64,000 bases of DNA from Parachlamydia sp. AcF125. Lineage in GTDB: Bacteria; Chlamydiota; Chlamydiia; Chlamydiales; Parachlamydiaceae. The position numbers were made by a program, and so were the translations under genes. The stretch lies in NCBI RefSeq assembly GCF_018342475.1, contig NZ_JAEMUD010000004.1:62001-126000 (forward strand), given 5' to 3'. Each line of letters opens with the position of its first letter. Within the stretch, counting starts at the first letter, position 1. Under the pieces are notes generated by a model. That model was not told where the DNA came from, searched no databases, and saw only the letters and a program-made list of their open reading frames with translations. Shown in pieces: positions 1 through 9,412 of this stretch.

Positions 1-8
1 TTACCTGC

Positions 9-800
9 ATGAATAATACAATGGCTCGTCTATTCGCGACTCTCGGCGATTACTTTCTCCTCATCCTAAAAGTGATTGGGGTCACGCTCAAACGCCCCCC
101 CGCATTTAATTTGATTCGAGATCAAATGTTTGAAATCGGAGTCATGTCTCTTCCTGTTGTGGCAATCACAGGATTTTCAACCGGACTTGTGCTAGCCGCT
201 CAATCGTTTTTTCAGCTAGCAGATAAAGGATTAGCAAGCGCCACCGGCCTAATGGTGACAAAAGCCATGCTGGTTGAACTTGGACCCATCTTGACAGCTT
301 TTATGATCACAGGACGCGTAGGAGCGGCTATGTGTGCGGAGTTAGGGACCATGCGCGTTACCGAACAGATTGACGCTCTGTGCTCTATGTCTGTAAATCC
401 CCTGCGTTATCTCATCGCTCCTCGTTTTATCGCCGGAATTACCATGCTCCCACTTTTAACCATTTTTAGCTGTCTAATGGGCATTTTAGGGGGTTATCTT
501 CTGTCTGTCTATTACTTCAATATGCCCCCCTCCACTTTTTTAGATCCTTTACCTCTCCATATCAAAACCTTCGACATGGTAAGTGGGCTAATTAAAGCCT
601 TTGTTTTTGGGATTATCATTATTACCATTTCATGCTATAGAGGGTTATCTACGCGAGGGGGAGCTGCTGGAGTTGGCCGCGCCACGACAAACAGCGTTGT
701 CATTTGTTATTCCGTTATTTTGATTGGGAATTTTGTCATCACCATTGGCTTGAATGGGTCCTATCCGTATATTGCCGATCTTATCAGTAAGTGGTTTTAA
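9..800 (+). CDS. mlaE: MlaE-family ABC transporter permease
   Basis: This is the inner-membrane permease of an MCE/Mla-type lipid transporter, which moves phospholipid between the inner and outer membranes. The 263-residue product has the family's usual length and several hydrophobic segments. It carries the conserved MlaE block around residues 90-124 (ELGPILTAFMITGR, then GAAMCAELGTMRVTEQIDAL). It is followed without a gap by the ATPase and then the MCE-domain substrate-binding subunit, which gives the canonical E-F-D order. The ATG at 9 is used; an in-frame ATG at 21 is also possible. The ribosome-binding site lies outside the window, so an upstream operon member cannot be excluded. No mlaB or mlaC homologue is seen here. 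Confidence 0.93.
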   Translation: MNNTMARLFATLGDYFLLILKVIGVTLKRPPAFNLIRDQMFEIGVMSLPVVAITGFSTGLVLAAQSFFQLADKGLASATGLMVTKAMLVELGPILTAFMITGRVGAAMCAELGTMRVTEQIDALCSMSVNPLRYLIAPRFIAGITMLPLLTIFSCLMGILGGYLLSVYYFNMPPSTFLDPLPLHIKTFDMVSGLIKAFVFGIIIITISCYRGLSTRGGAAGVGRATTNSVVICYSVILIGNFVITIGLNGSYPYIADLISKWF

Positions 801-1571
801 ATGCGCAAGCAAATTGTTATAAAAGAATTATATAAAAAATACGGGAAACTAGAGGTTCTCAAAGGGCTTGATCTGGAAGTCTATGAAGGAGAAACCCTAG
901 TCATTTTAGGACGCTCGGGAGTTGGTAAAAGCGTTTTATTAAAACACATCATTGGGCTTGAGCAACCCGATCGCGGTTCAATCGAAATTGACGGAGTCTC
1001 TATTGCTTATTTGGAAAAAAGCAATACCTCCTTTAGAATCGGCATGTTATTTCAAGGAGCCGCCCTATTTGACTCCTTGAACATCGGAGAAAATACCGCC
1101 TTTTATTTGAACCAGCACGAAAAAAACTTATCGAAAAAACAAATACAAGAAAGAGTAAGTCATGCTCTAAATCTGGTGGGTCTCAGCGGAACTGAAAATG
1201 CCATGCCTTCTGATCTATCGGGAGGGATGCGCAAACGCGCCGCTTTGGCTCGTTTAATTGTTTACCACCCAAAAATTATTCTCTACGATGAACCTACCAC
1301 AGGCTTAGATCCAATTACTGCCATGCAAATCAATGATCTAATCAATACAGCCAAGAAAGAACTAAAAGCGACAAGCATTGTCGTGACTCATGATATTCGC
1401 TCGGCGTTGGAAGTGGGCGACCGACTAGCCTTTCATCACGAGGGAAAAATCGCGCAAATTGCTCCCAAAGAAGAATTTATGAAAATCGACGATCCCTTGT
1501 TACAGGCATTTTTTGAAAATGCCATATTAACTAACGATTTACTCAGTGGCAAGCAGACTAGGAGACCTTAA
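801..1571 (+). CDS. mlaF: MlaF-family ABC transporter ATPase
   Basis: This is the cytoplasmic ATPase that powers the MlaE permease. The 256-residue protein has every ABC hallmark in order: Walker A GRSGVGKS (residues 37-44), signature LSGGM (139-143), Walker B LYDEP (161-165) and the H-loop VVTHD near residue 197. LSGGM in place of LSGGQ is common in the Mla ATPases. The ATG directly follows the mlaE stop codon, so the two genes are probably translationally coupled. Confidence 0.95.
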   Translation: MRKQIVIKELYKKYGKLEVLKGLDLEVYEGETLVILGRSGVGKSVLLKHIIGLEQPDRGSIEIDGVSIAYLEKSNTSFRIGMLFQGAALFDSLNIGENTAFYLNQHEKNLSKKQIQERVSHALNLVGLSGTENAMPSDLSGGMRKRAALARLIVYHPKIILYDEPTTGLDPITAMQINDLINTAKKELKATSIVVTHDIRSALEVGDRLAFHHEGKIAQIAPKEEFMKIDDPLLQAFFENAILTNDLLSGKQTRRP

Positions 1572-1574
1572 TTC

Positions 1575-2786
1575 ATGGCTGATCAAGCAAAAAATTTACT
1601 CATCGGCATTTTTGTGATTGTCGCCTTTACAATTGTGATATTGATGCTTTTATTTTTACATCCATCCGTAGGCGATGAGGGGAAAAGGCTTCGAGTGAGA
1701 TTTTCCGATATCGATAAGATTTCTATTGGAACCCGGGTCAACTTTGGTGGAAAACCGGTCGGGGAAGTGACAAAGATTCGCGAATTGCAAGACGCGATTG
1801 ACAGAAGAATTGGACGAAACGGATATGTCTATATCTACGAGCTAGAACTATCGGTCGATTCTGCGGTGAATGTGTTCAACACAGACGAAATTTCCTTGCG
1901 CACTTCAGGCCTTTTGGGGGAAAGATCTGTGGCAATTACCCCTCTCCCTCCAAAAGAGGGGCAAAAATTAGAAAATGTGAGCGATCAAGTGATTTATGCA
2001 TTTGAATCGGGTTCTGTGGAAGACGCCATCAAAGAACTAAAAGGGGTGGCCGGAAAATTAGATTTAGCTTTAGACTCGATTAGCCAAGCATTTAAAACGA
2101 TGGATGCAGAAAATGTCTGGAAAAATCTGGGTAACTCCATGCAAAGTTTCAGCAATATGGCAGCTGCCTTAAGTAAACCCGATCTCATTCTAGAAACGTT
2201 AAATAATTTGCACGATGTGTCGGAGAAATTTGGAGAAAGCTGGGAGAAAGTCGATCATTTATTAGACAATCTTGCTTCAGCAGCCTCGAATACGAAATCT
2301 ATGACAAAGGCGGGGAAAGAAATACTTGCCTCTCTTGAAGAAGGAAAAGGGAGCCTTGGGGCCTTGCTTATGAAAGATGATCTCAATTTAAAAATCTCCT
2401 CTCTACTAAGCAAAGGAGAAATCCTCATGAATGATATCAACCATTACGGAGTCCTCTTTCATCTGGATAAACAGTGGCAAAGATTGCGTGCTCGCCGTTT
2501 AAATTTATTGCAAAAACTCTCTTCCCCTGAGGAATTCCGTAACTTCTTCAACGACGAAATGGATAAAATCTCAACTTCTCTTTCAAGAGTCTCTATGATA
2601 TTAGAAGAAACAAGCAACTCCCCACCCCGCTTGATGGAAAATGCTCACTATAAAAAAGTATTTGCCGAATTGCTCAAAAGAATGGAATCTACAGAAGAAG
2701 CTTTAAAAATGTACAATCAGCAAGTAATGGGTTATGATGCTCAAAAACCCGAATTGGCTCCTACGCGTGGCGAAGCGCGTCCCTAA
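1575..2786 (+). CDS. mlaD: MlaD-like MCE-domain protein
   Basis: This is the membrane-anchored substrate-binding subunit of the Mla transporter. It has a single N-terminal transmembrane helix (about residues 8-28, rich in I, V and L). One MCE domain follows (about 38-125, including the stretch [14 protein letters not shown]), and then a long predicted helical C-terminal region. At 403 residues it is longer than the proteobacterial MlaD (about 180) and closer to the long MCE proteins of other phyla. AGGAGA lies 9 nt upstream of the ATG, and the gap from mlaF is 3 nt, so it belongs to the same operon. The helical tail probably forms the periplasmic needle or tunnel known from longer MCE proteins (inference). 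Confidence 0.9.
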   Translation: MADQAKNLLIGIFVIVAFTIVILMLLFLHPSVGDEGKRLRVRFSDIDKISIGTRVNFGGKPVGEVTKIRELQDAIDRRIGRNGYVYIYELELSVDSAVNVFNTDEISLRTSGLLGERSVAITPLPPKEGQKLENVSDQVIYAFESGSVEDAIKELKGVAGKLDLALDSISQAFKTMDAENVWKNLGNSMQSFSNMAAALSKPDLILETLNNLHDVSEKFGESWEKVDHLLDNLASAASNTKSMTKAGKEILASLEEGKGSLGALLMKDDLNLKISSLLSKGEILMNDINHYGVLFHLDKQWQRLRARRLNLLQKLSSPEEFRNFFNDEMDKISTSLSRVSMILEETSNSPPRLMENAHYKKVFAELLKRMESTEEALKMYNQQVMGYDAQKPELAPTRGEARP

Positions 2787-2821
2787 TTTTTCTTGGAAGA
2801 GCTAAAAAGATAAGGATTGTT

Positions 2822-3391
2822 ATGGAAAATGTCCCCTACTCGCAGATTCAAAAAGGCACATTCTTGATTGCCACTCCGGAAATTGACAGCGGAATTTTCT
2901 TTCGGGGAGTAGTACTTATCTGCGAACATAACCCCAGCGGATCATTTGGCATTATTGTGAACAAAAGCCTAGACCTGGAACTGCCGGAAGAGATTATGAA
3001 CGTAAATAATCTGGCAAATCCTCATGTGGGAATTCGAGCTGGCGGGCCTGTCCAAACCAATCAAATGATGCTCTTACACACTTCGAATCGAATTCCAGGG
3101 CAAACCTTGCAAATCTGCGATAACGTTTATTTAGGGGGAGATCTACAGTTTTTGCAAGAAACCATCTCTGACGATCAGGGTCCCCATATTCACCTTTGCT
3201 TTGGTTATGCAGGCTGGGGAGCAGGGCAGCTTGAAAGGGAATTTTTAGATAGCCACTGGTTTTTACATCCAGCTTCGGCACATTACCTGTTTGACACCCC
3301 TCCCGAAAAGCTTTGGCAGGTGCTATTGCGAGATATGGGCGGCAAATACGCTTCTCTTTCCATGATCCCCGAAGATCTGACTGTCAATTAA
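2822..3391 (+). CDS. yqgE: YqgE/AlgH family protein (UPF0301)
   Basis: The 189-residue product matches the YqgE/AlgH (DUF179) family in length and landmarks: [22 protein letters not shown] near the N terminus, the GIRAGGPV loop, and the [13 protein letters not shown] block followed by WF. The biochemical role of the family is unresolved, although AlgH has been linked to regulation. It lies 35 nt after mlaD with an AAGGA site before the ATG and is probably the last gene of that operon. The reading frame continues open for 40 codons past its TAA (see separate entry). Confidence 0.9.
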   Translation: MENVPYSQIQKGTFLIATPEIDSGIFFRGVVLICEHNPSGSFGIIVNKSLDLELPEEIMNVNNLANPHVGIRAGGPVQTNQMMLLHTSNRIPGQTLQICDNVYLGGDLQFLQETISDDQGPHIHLCFGYAGWGAGQLEREFLDSHWFLHPASAHYLFDTPPEKLWQVLLRDMGGKYASLSMIPEDLTVN

Positions 3392-3514
3392 GGGTGCAAG
3401 GCATGGCTGCTCAGTTTAGAGCAGCGCCACAACGGCGCCTGTTTTGTAAATGTCCCTTTGGATCTCTGGCGCAATCCACTGAGCTATTGTATTGAATGGC
3501 TACTGCAGTCCTAA
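3392..3514 (+). other. In-frame 40-codon open extension after the yqgE stop
   Basis: Immediately after the yqgE TAA the same frame stays open for 40 codons, ending at the TAA at 3512-3514. The predicted peptide is protein-like (it includes NGACFVNVPLDLWRNPLSY) and has no start codon of its own. A perfect 7-bp inverted repeat (GCTGCTC/GAGCAGC, about 3405-3424) lies inside it. It could be a relic of a longer C terminus, a remnant of a lost neighbouring gene, or chance. Confidence 0.25.
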
Positions 3515-3563
3515 GACTTTTTTTATTCATCTCATTCAAAATACGATAGAATGCCAACTTACG

Positions 3564-6500
3564 CTAAACGAGGGGTCTTTTAGACTGAGCTCGATCGATG
3601 GATTCTTGTGAATCCTTAGCAAAACTAAGAGTGCTTAATCGTTCCCTCCACACGCCAATTTCTGAAGGTAGCTTTTCTCTTATTTCCTCATAGCTAAGCT
3701 CGAGGGTGTGTTTAGATAAGCAAGTTGTTCTTCTGTCAGAAATTTGAAATTGCTGGCCTTTCACTGAAAAGCTATATTTATTAAAGAAACAAATTTCAAC
3801 GATCAAAGAAAGGGCTTCTCGGCTCATCTTTAATAAAGCATTTTTATTGATTCCTTTTAAAACGCGGATAGCCAAAGGTTTGGCAGCAGGATCGCCCTTC
3901 TGGAGGACTTGGACAAGAGCGCCCAATACCTCCTCAGGCAACTTATTTTCCTGCTGAGCTAGTGCTTCTAGAACGCCAGCAGCAGAATGTTTGGCATTAA
4001 AATCGCCCTTCTGAAGGACTTGGATAAGAGCGCTTAAAGCTTCCTCAGGCAACTTACTTTCCTGCTGCGCTATTTTTCCTAGAAAATCGGCAGCGCAACA
4101 TTTGGCAGCAGAGTCGCCCTCCTTCTCCTTAAGGATTTGGATAAGAGCATCTAATACTCCCTCAGGAAGCTGACCTGCCTGTTGTGCCAATGCTTCTAGA
4201 ACGCCAGCAGCGTAACATTTGGCAGCAGAGTCGCCCTCCTTGAGGGTTTGGATAAGAGCACCTAATGCCTCCTCAGAAAACTTATTCCCCTCTCGTGCTA
4301 GTGCTTTTAGAATGCTGGCAGCACAACATTTGGCAGCATAGTCGCCCTCCTTGAGGGTTTGGATAAAAGCATCTAATACCTCCTCAGGAAACTTATTCCC
4401 CTGCTTCACTAATGCTTCTAGAACGCCAGCAGCAGAACATTTGGCAGCAGAGTCGCCCTCCTTGAGGATTTGGATAAGAGCATCTAATACCTCCTCAGGA
4501 AACTTATTCCCCTGCTTCACTAATGCTTCTAGAACGCCAGCAGCAGAACATTTGGTATCAGAATCTCCCTCTTGGAGGATTTGGATAAGAGCATCTAATA
4601 CCTCCTCAGGAAACTTATTCCCCTCTCGTGCTAGTGCTCCTAGAATGCTGGCAGCATAAGTTTTGGCAGTAAAATCACCCTCCTGAAGGATTTGGATAAG
4701 AACACCTAATACCTCCTCAGGAAGCTGGCCTGCCTGTTGTACCAGTGCTTCTAGAATGCTGGCAGCATAAGTTTTGGCATTAAAATCGCCCTTCTGAAGG
4801 ACTTGGATAAGAACACCTAATACCTCCTCAGGAAGCTGGCCTGCCTGTTGTACCAGTGCTCCTAAAACGCCAACAGCAGAACATTTGGCAGTAGAATCGC
4901 CCTCCTTGAGGATTTGGATAAGAGCATCTAATACCTCCTCAGGAAACTTATTCCCCTCTCGTGCTAGTGCTTCTAGAAAGCTGGCAGCATAAATTTTGGC
5001 AGTAAAATCACCCTCCTGGAGGATTTGGATAAGAACACCTAATACCTCCTCAGGAAGCTGGCCTGCCTGTTGTACCAGTGCTCCTAAAACGCCAACAGCA
5101 GAACATTTGGCAGTAGAATCGCCCTCCTTGAGGATTTGGATAAGAGCATCTAATACCTCCTCAGGAAACTTATTCCTCTGCTTTGCCAGGGCTCTTAGAA
5201 CGCTAACAGCACAATGTTTGGCTTTAGAATCACCCTCCTTAAGGATTTGGATAAGAGCATTTAATACCTCCTCAGGAAACTTATTCCTCTGCTTTGCCAG
5301 GGCTCTTAGAACGCTAACAGCACAATGTTTGGCTTTAGAATCACCCTCCTTAAGGATTTGGATAAGAGCATCTAATGCTTCTTTAGGTACCATTTTGGGA
5401 AACTTGCCTCCCTGCTGTGCCAGTATTTCTAGAACGCCAGCAGCAGAACATTTGGCAGCAAAATCACCCTCCTTGAGGATTTGGATAAGAGCACCTAATA
5501 CCTCCTCAGAAAGCTTGCTTTCCTCGTGCGCCGGTGCTCTTAGAAAACAGGCAGCACAACATTCGGCATTAAAATCGCCCTCCTTGAGGATTTGGATAAG
5601 AGCATCTAATACTCCCTCAGGAAGCTGACCTGCCTGTTCTGCCAATGCTTCTAGAACGCCAGCAGCACACCATTTGGCATAAGAACCTCCCTTCTTGAGG
5701 ATTTGGATAAGAACATCTAGTATTTCTTCAGGAAACTTACTTCCCTGCTCTGCCAGCGCTCTTAGAAAGCCAGCAGCAGACTCTTTGACCCTATAATCTT
5801 CCTCCTTGAGGATTTGGATAAGAGCATCTATCTCTTTTTTAGGGAGCCCATCTCCTTGCTCTATCACTGCTTCTAAGACAGACCAAGCGTATTCTGAAGT
5901 AGCATCTTTAGCGTTATGAGGATTCTTAAGCACTTCAATAATAACCCGTACAATGCCTGGAGCTAATCTTTGCCCTGCTCTTATGGCTTCTCGTAAATTT
6001 ATTAACGTTCTTGCTCGGGTATGTGGGGCGGATAATAATCGTTCAATAAGAGCTGTTATACTAGAATGAGTGAAGATTTTTTTATTCTTAAGCAGATATG
6101 CAAAGTTTAAATCTAATAAAGAGAGATGCGCTATATAATCTTTCACAAGCTCAATAAAGGCCTCATATTGCTTCACTGTAGTAGGATCTTGGCATTCTTC
6201 AAAACACTCGGCAATTAAATCAATTTCGTTTCCGACAGCTAAGTCGTAAGGTTCAGCAAAGAGATCATCAAAAAAGGCCTGAAGCGGGTTTGGATCTAAA
6301 TAAAACCGATTATTTGAGGTAGAAAGAGAAAGATAACCAGCAATCATGCGTAAAACAAGAGCGTAGCGCGGTTCAAACTTGTAAGTACGTACAAAGTCTT
6401 GGCATGCTTGCCTTTCTCCTGTGAGATATTGATTGGCAACTTTTGAAGCGGTTAAAAACTCTTGGAAGGTTAAGTGGATAAAATACCCTTTTTCTTCAGT

Positions 6501-9236
6501 TACGGCTCCAGGAATGCGCATAAGCCCACAATCTGTAAGCTCATTGGATAAGATTTTGTTACCTTTAAAATTTTCAATTTCTCGCTTGCTTAAATAAAGG
6601 GTATCATTTCTCATAGCAAAACTGGCCATTTTTTCAAAAGCATTAGCTATATTGGCTACTTCTAGATTTTGGCGCAGATTTTTCTCTGCCAAAATTTCCT
6701 CTTTGGTTTGGCGTGATTGTCCTTGGTCAATTCTTCTCAAAAGAAACCACTTATACATCCAGTTAACCATCCGTTCATAAATATAGGTCATCGTAATGGG
6801 CTGTCTAGCATCAAAAACTTCGGGATCTTCATTAAAGAGACAACACAGCAGAGTTAAGTTAATTGGAATTTGTGCCAGGCTTAGCACCTGGGGAGAAGAA
6901 TTTAATAGATGGTAGAGTTTTTCTTTTTTCTCTTCTGCTTCAAGGTGTTTGAAAAACCTCTCGATATAGTCTTCGATCCCTTCATTATCAAAACCTAAAA
7001 GCTCTAGCTCGCAAGAGCGTTTAAAAGAGCAGCTTCCAGGTCTTGAAGTAATCAGAATATGGGGGAATAATTCTTTTAGCTGCTTAAAAGCTGTAGCTAG
7101 ACTTGTGTTTGCTTGGGCTTCTGCTGGGAGCTCATCATACCCGTCTAAAACAAGCAGGGTGTTTTGTAGAAAAGCGGTATCTTGTATACAAGCTTCGATC
7201 ACTTTGGACTCAATTTTTCCGGCGTATTCTTTTGCAATTAGGCCAGCTGGAGTATACTCTTTATCAGCGGGATATTTCCTTAACGTCAAATTTCTTAAAG
7301 GAATCCAAAAAAGGCAGGTAAACATGCCCGCCCAAAGCGTCCCTTTTGCCCAGCGGTATCTGATATAGTGACAGAGGGTGCTTTTACCAATGCCGGCAAC
7401 TCCTTGGATATAAATCCTCTTAGCCTTTTCTTTGTTAAGGCTTTCGTGTTCGAAAAGCTGTTCGATTTCAATCTCTTCTTTGGACTCAAACATGGTTTCG
7501 TAAGCCGGCATGCTAGCACCTTGTAAATACTCAGAGTGCTTGCCTAGGGCTTGGTCGCGTGTTTTTCTTTCCTCATTTTCAATCATACCTAAACGCACAT
7601 AGATTTCTTCTAAAGGAACTTTAAACTCCCAATCTTTTTGCGCTTTGATTCTGAAAATCGAAAGGGTTTCTTGAGAAAGGTAATAGCTCCGAAGAAAGCT
7701 ATCCATGATTTGTGAACTTAAGCTTGCCTGAATTAAAGCCTGGGTAATGGCCTCATTTTTAAAAATAAGGGCTAAGACCGTTTTTTTCTCAGGATTTAAG
7801 GCATTCAGGTTGGCCCCTTTTTTTACTAAGGCTATAACTATTTTGATATAGTCCTCTGCGGCTTGGCTAGAAGATCTCCCCACGCCGATAACAGCCAAGT
7901 GCAAAGGGGTGTTTCCCTTTTTATCTTGCTGATCCAGCTCAATTGGTCCTTCAATTTGATTTAGCAAGTGTTCCATGCTCTTTGCATTTCCGCTAAAGGC
8001 TGCTAGGTGTAAAGGGGTCTGGTCATCGCTATTCTTAGCTTTTATAAAGGTAGGTTCATATTGCATTAAAAGCTTAACAATATCGACGCGATCTTTTTGC
8101 GAGCAACAAGCATGGTGCAAAACATTATTCTGTAAGCTATCGAGTTTTTTTAAATCTGCTCCCTGCTCAAGCAGAAATTGCACAATAGGCATAGATCCTG
8201 CCCTGCTAGCCACATGCAAAGGAGTTTCTTTAACTATCCTTCCTCCTAAGGCATTAAGATGAGATTCTATATTTTGCCTTTCAGCAAAGAGGTAGATAAA
8301 AATGCTTCTATTTTCATGCGCAGCAAAGTAATGCAGTAAGGTTTGTTCATCTCCTAATCCCCGCTCCAGCTTGTCCAGGTATTTATCGAAAGCTTGTCGC
8401 TCAAAACTATATTCTTGTAATTTAAGGCTAACGTATAATTCATAAGCGGTAGCTAGATAAAAGACACCACGCAGGGCAGCTTCCTCTTCGACTTCTTTCA
8501 AAAATTTATGCCCTTGCGCCATTAAATCTTTTATGCAGCCAGGACAATTCAGTTGCAGCAAATCCTTTAGCTTTTCATGAAGCTTTGCTTCAGGCAAACG
8601 AGAGGAATGCGTCTCATGATAGTGAATAACCGAGCTAGCCTGTATATGCAGTTGAGAATTTGCCCCTACTAACTGAGTATTTTTAGCAATAGCCTGGGGA
8701 TGGACCGGTCCAAGCTGGGTTGACAAATGAGGATAAAGAGCCATAAACGACACTGTAAAACGGTGCTCGCAAGTGGCTTGAGAGTATTCTTGCTGAACCG
8801 CCTTGCTTACCTTAGCCTCTTTTCCCCCTATCACCAAGCTTTTTGCATATTTACCTAGTTGGCGACCTTTGTCTTTAGCAAGCCCTTTAGCGACAGGTTT
8901 ATGAGGATTGTAATTTTGAGGGCATGGGGAGGTAAAAGGAGGAACAGGCTGAACAGCGGTAGGCGCGACTTCCTTATGGTTATATTTGCCCTTAGCAAAA
9001 TCATAGATTGCAACAGAAATGTTTCCTATCACCGGAACTAGCAATACAATACAGCGAGAAAAGCTTTTTTGCTTTAAATATGAATAGTAATGATTGTTTG
9101 AAATGTTTGCTTTTTGCTTCGTTGGAAGCATCACATACTTTTGGAATAAATCAATCAAGTTAGTGATTGTACTTAATCCTGGAACATAGTCAGCTATGCG
9201 ATCTGCTTTTAATAGAAAGCTAACATGTATATTCAT
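3564..9236 (-). CDS. Ankyrin-NACHT-HEAT repeat protein
   Basis: This is a 1890-residue modular protein. A chlamydia-type N-terminal module holds one hydrophobic stretch (about residues 60-80, LLVPVIGNISVAIYDF). Next come a linker shared with the paralogue at 59340-63605, about four ankyrin repeats (about 330-490, with TPLHVA and TPLHLA motifs), and a second shared linker. The NACHT NTPase follows, with Walker A GVAGIGKST near 612-620 and Walker B LLVLDGYDEL near 692-702. A helical region, 18 HEAT-like repeats of 37 residues (about 1130-1803) and a C-terminal cap complete it. NACHT proteins act as ATP-driven switches; bacterial ones include antiphage sensors, and chlamydial ones may be secreted effectors. 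Neither role can be decided from sequence. The ATG has GGGA 9 nt upstream and a clear promoter. Antisense frames across the repeats are repeat artefacts. Confidence 0.88.
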   Translation of the reverse strand: MNIHVSFLLKADRIADYVPGLSTITNLIDLFQKYVMLPTKQKANISNNHYYSYLKQKSFSRCIVLLVPVIGNISVAIYDFAKGKYNHKEVAPTAVQPVPPFTSPCPQNYNPHKPVAKGLAKDKGRQLGKYAKSLVIGGKEAKVSKAVQQEYSQATCEHRFTVSFMALYPHLSTQLGPVHPQAIAKNTQLVGANSQLHIQASSVIHYHETHSSRLPEAKLHEKLKDLLQLNCPGCIKDLMAQGHKFLKEVEEEAALRGVFYLATAYELYVSLKLQEYSFERQAFDKYLDKLERGLGDEQTLLHYFAAHENRSIFIYLFAERQNIESHLNALGGRIVKETPLHVASRAGSMPIVQFLLEQGADLKKLDSLQNNVLHHACCSQKDRVDIVKLLMQYEPTFIKAKNSDDQTPLHLAAFSGNAKSMEHLLNQIEGPIELDQQDKKGNTPLHLAVIGVGRSSSQAAEDYIKIVIALVKKGANLNALNPEKKTVLALIFKNEAITQALIQASLSSQIMDSFLRSYYLSQETLSIFRIKAQKDWEFKVPLEEIYVRLGMIENEERKTRDQALGKHSEYLQGASMPAYETMFESKEEIEIEQLFEHESLNKEKAKRIYIQGVAGIGKSTLCHYIRYRWAKGTLWAGMFTCLFWIPLRNLTLRKYPADKEYTPAGLIAKEYAGKIESKVIEACIQDTAFLQNTLLVLDGYDELPAEAQANTSLATAFKQLKELFPHILITSRPGSCSFKRSCELELLGFDNEGIEDYIERFFKHLEAEEKKEKLYHLLNSSPQVLSLAQIPINLTLLCCLFNEDPEVFDARQPITMTYIYERMVNWMYKWFLLRRIDQGQSRQTKEEILAEKNLRQNLEVANIANAFEKMASFAMRNDTLYLSKREIENFKGNKILSNELTDCGLMRIPGAVTEEKGYFIHLTFQEFLTASKVANQYLTGERQACQDFVRTYKFEPRYALVLRMIAGYLSLSTSNNRFYLDPNPLQAFFDDLFAEPYDLAVGNEIDLIAECFEECQDPTTVKQYEAFIELVKDYIAHLSLLDLNFAYLLKNKKIFTHSSITALIERLLSAPHTRARTLINLREAIRAGQRLAPGIVRVIIEVLKNPHNAKDATSEYAWSVLEAVIEQGDGLPKKEIDALIQILKEEDYRVKESAAGFLRALAEQGSKFPEEILDVLIQILKKGGSYAKWCAAGVLEALAEQAGQLPEGVLDALIQILKEGDFNAECCAACFLRAPAHEESKLSEEVLGALIQILKEGDFAAKCSAAGVLEILAQQGGKFPKMVPKEALDALIQILKEGDSKAKHCAVSVLRALAKQRNKFPEEVLNALIQILKEGDSKAKHCAVSVLRALAKQRNKFPEEVLDALIQILKEGDSTAKCSAVGVLGALVQQAGQLPEEVLGVLIQILQEGDFTAKIYAASFLEALAREGNKFPEEVLDALIQILKEGDSTAKCSAVGVLGALVQQAGQLPEEVLGVLIQVLQKGDFNAKTYAASILEALVQQAGQLPEEVLGVLIQILQEGDFTAKTYAASILGALAREGNKFPEEVLDALIQILQEGDSDTKCSAAGVLEALVKQGNKFPEEVLDALIQILKEGDSAAKCSAAGVLEALVKQGNKFPEEVLDAFIQTLKEGDYAAKCCAASILKALAREGNKFSEEALGALIQTLKEGDSAAKCYAAGVLEALAQQAGQLPEGVLDALIQILKEKEGDSAAKCCAADFLGKIAQQESKLPEEALSALIQVLQKGDFNAKHSAAGVLEALAQQENKLPEEVLGALVQVLQKGDPAAKPLAIRVLKGINKNALLKMSREALSLIVEICFFNKYSFSVKGQQFQISDRRTTCLSKHTLELSYEEIREKLPSEIGVWRERLSTLSFAKDSQESIDRAQSKRPLV
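3825..5846 (-). repeat. 18 tandem 111-bp repeats encoding HEAT-like units
   Basis: The repeats encode 37-residue units of the form (F/L)PEEVLDALIQILKEGD followed by a second helix of the type AKCSAAGVLEALAQQ. The fourth and sixteenth units are slightly longer. Several units are nearly identical. The units starting at 5161 and 5272 share 100 consecutive identical bases at exactly 111-bp spacing, and a two-unit module recurs (units 7-8 and 9-10). This points to recent unequal crossing-over or gene conversion. Confidence 0.9.
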
Positions 9237-9267
9237 TGATGTTATCCCAACTCAAATTTTAAAAAAT

Positions 9268-9296
9268 ATTTTACATTAAAAAAGGTTAAACGTCAA
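9268..9296 (-). promoter_or_regulatory. Sigma70/66-like promoter of the ankyrin-NACHT-HEAT gene
   Basis: Read on the minus strand, TTGACG is followed by a 17-nt spacer and TAAAAT. Transcription would start near 9260, about 25 nt before the ATG at 9236. Both boxes are close to consensus and the spacing is ideal. Confidence 0.65.
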
Positions 9297-9412
9297 TCGC
9301 AAAGGAAGATTTATGGGCAGTTTCCCCTATAACGCGCGACTTCCTTATAATGCTCTGCCTTTCCGCACAACCACCTAGCTTGCTCTTTAAAATTAGGAGT
9401 ACAACTAGATTT

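Noticed and set aside
4351-5628. Long plus-strand open frames across the HEAT repeat region (102 and 210 codons)
   Set aside because: They are the antisense of a 111-bp repeat whose length is a multiple of three, so one stop-free unit gives a long frame. They lack ribosome-binding sites and their product is a plain copy of the repeat period.
3825-5846. CRISPR array
   Set aside because: The repeats are 111 bp, contiguous, coding and without unique spacers; they encode HEAT-like units.
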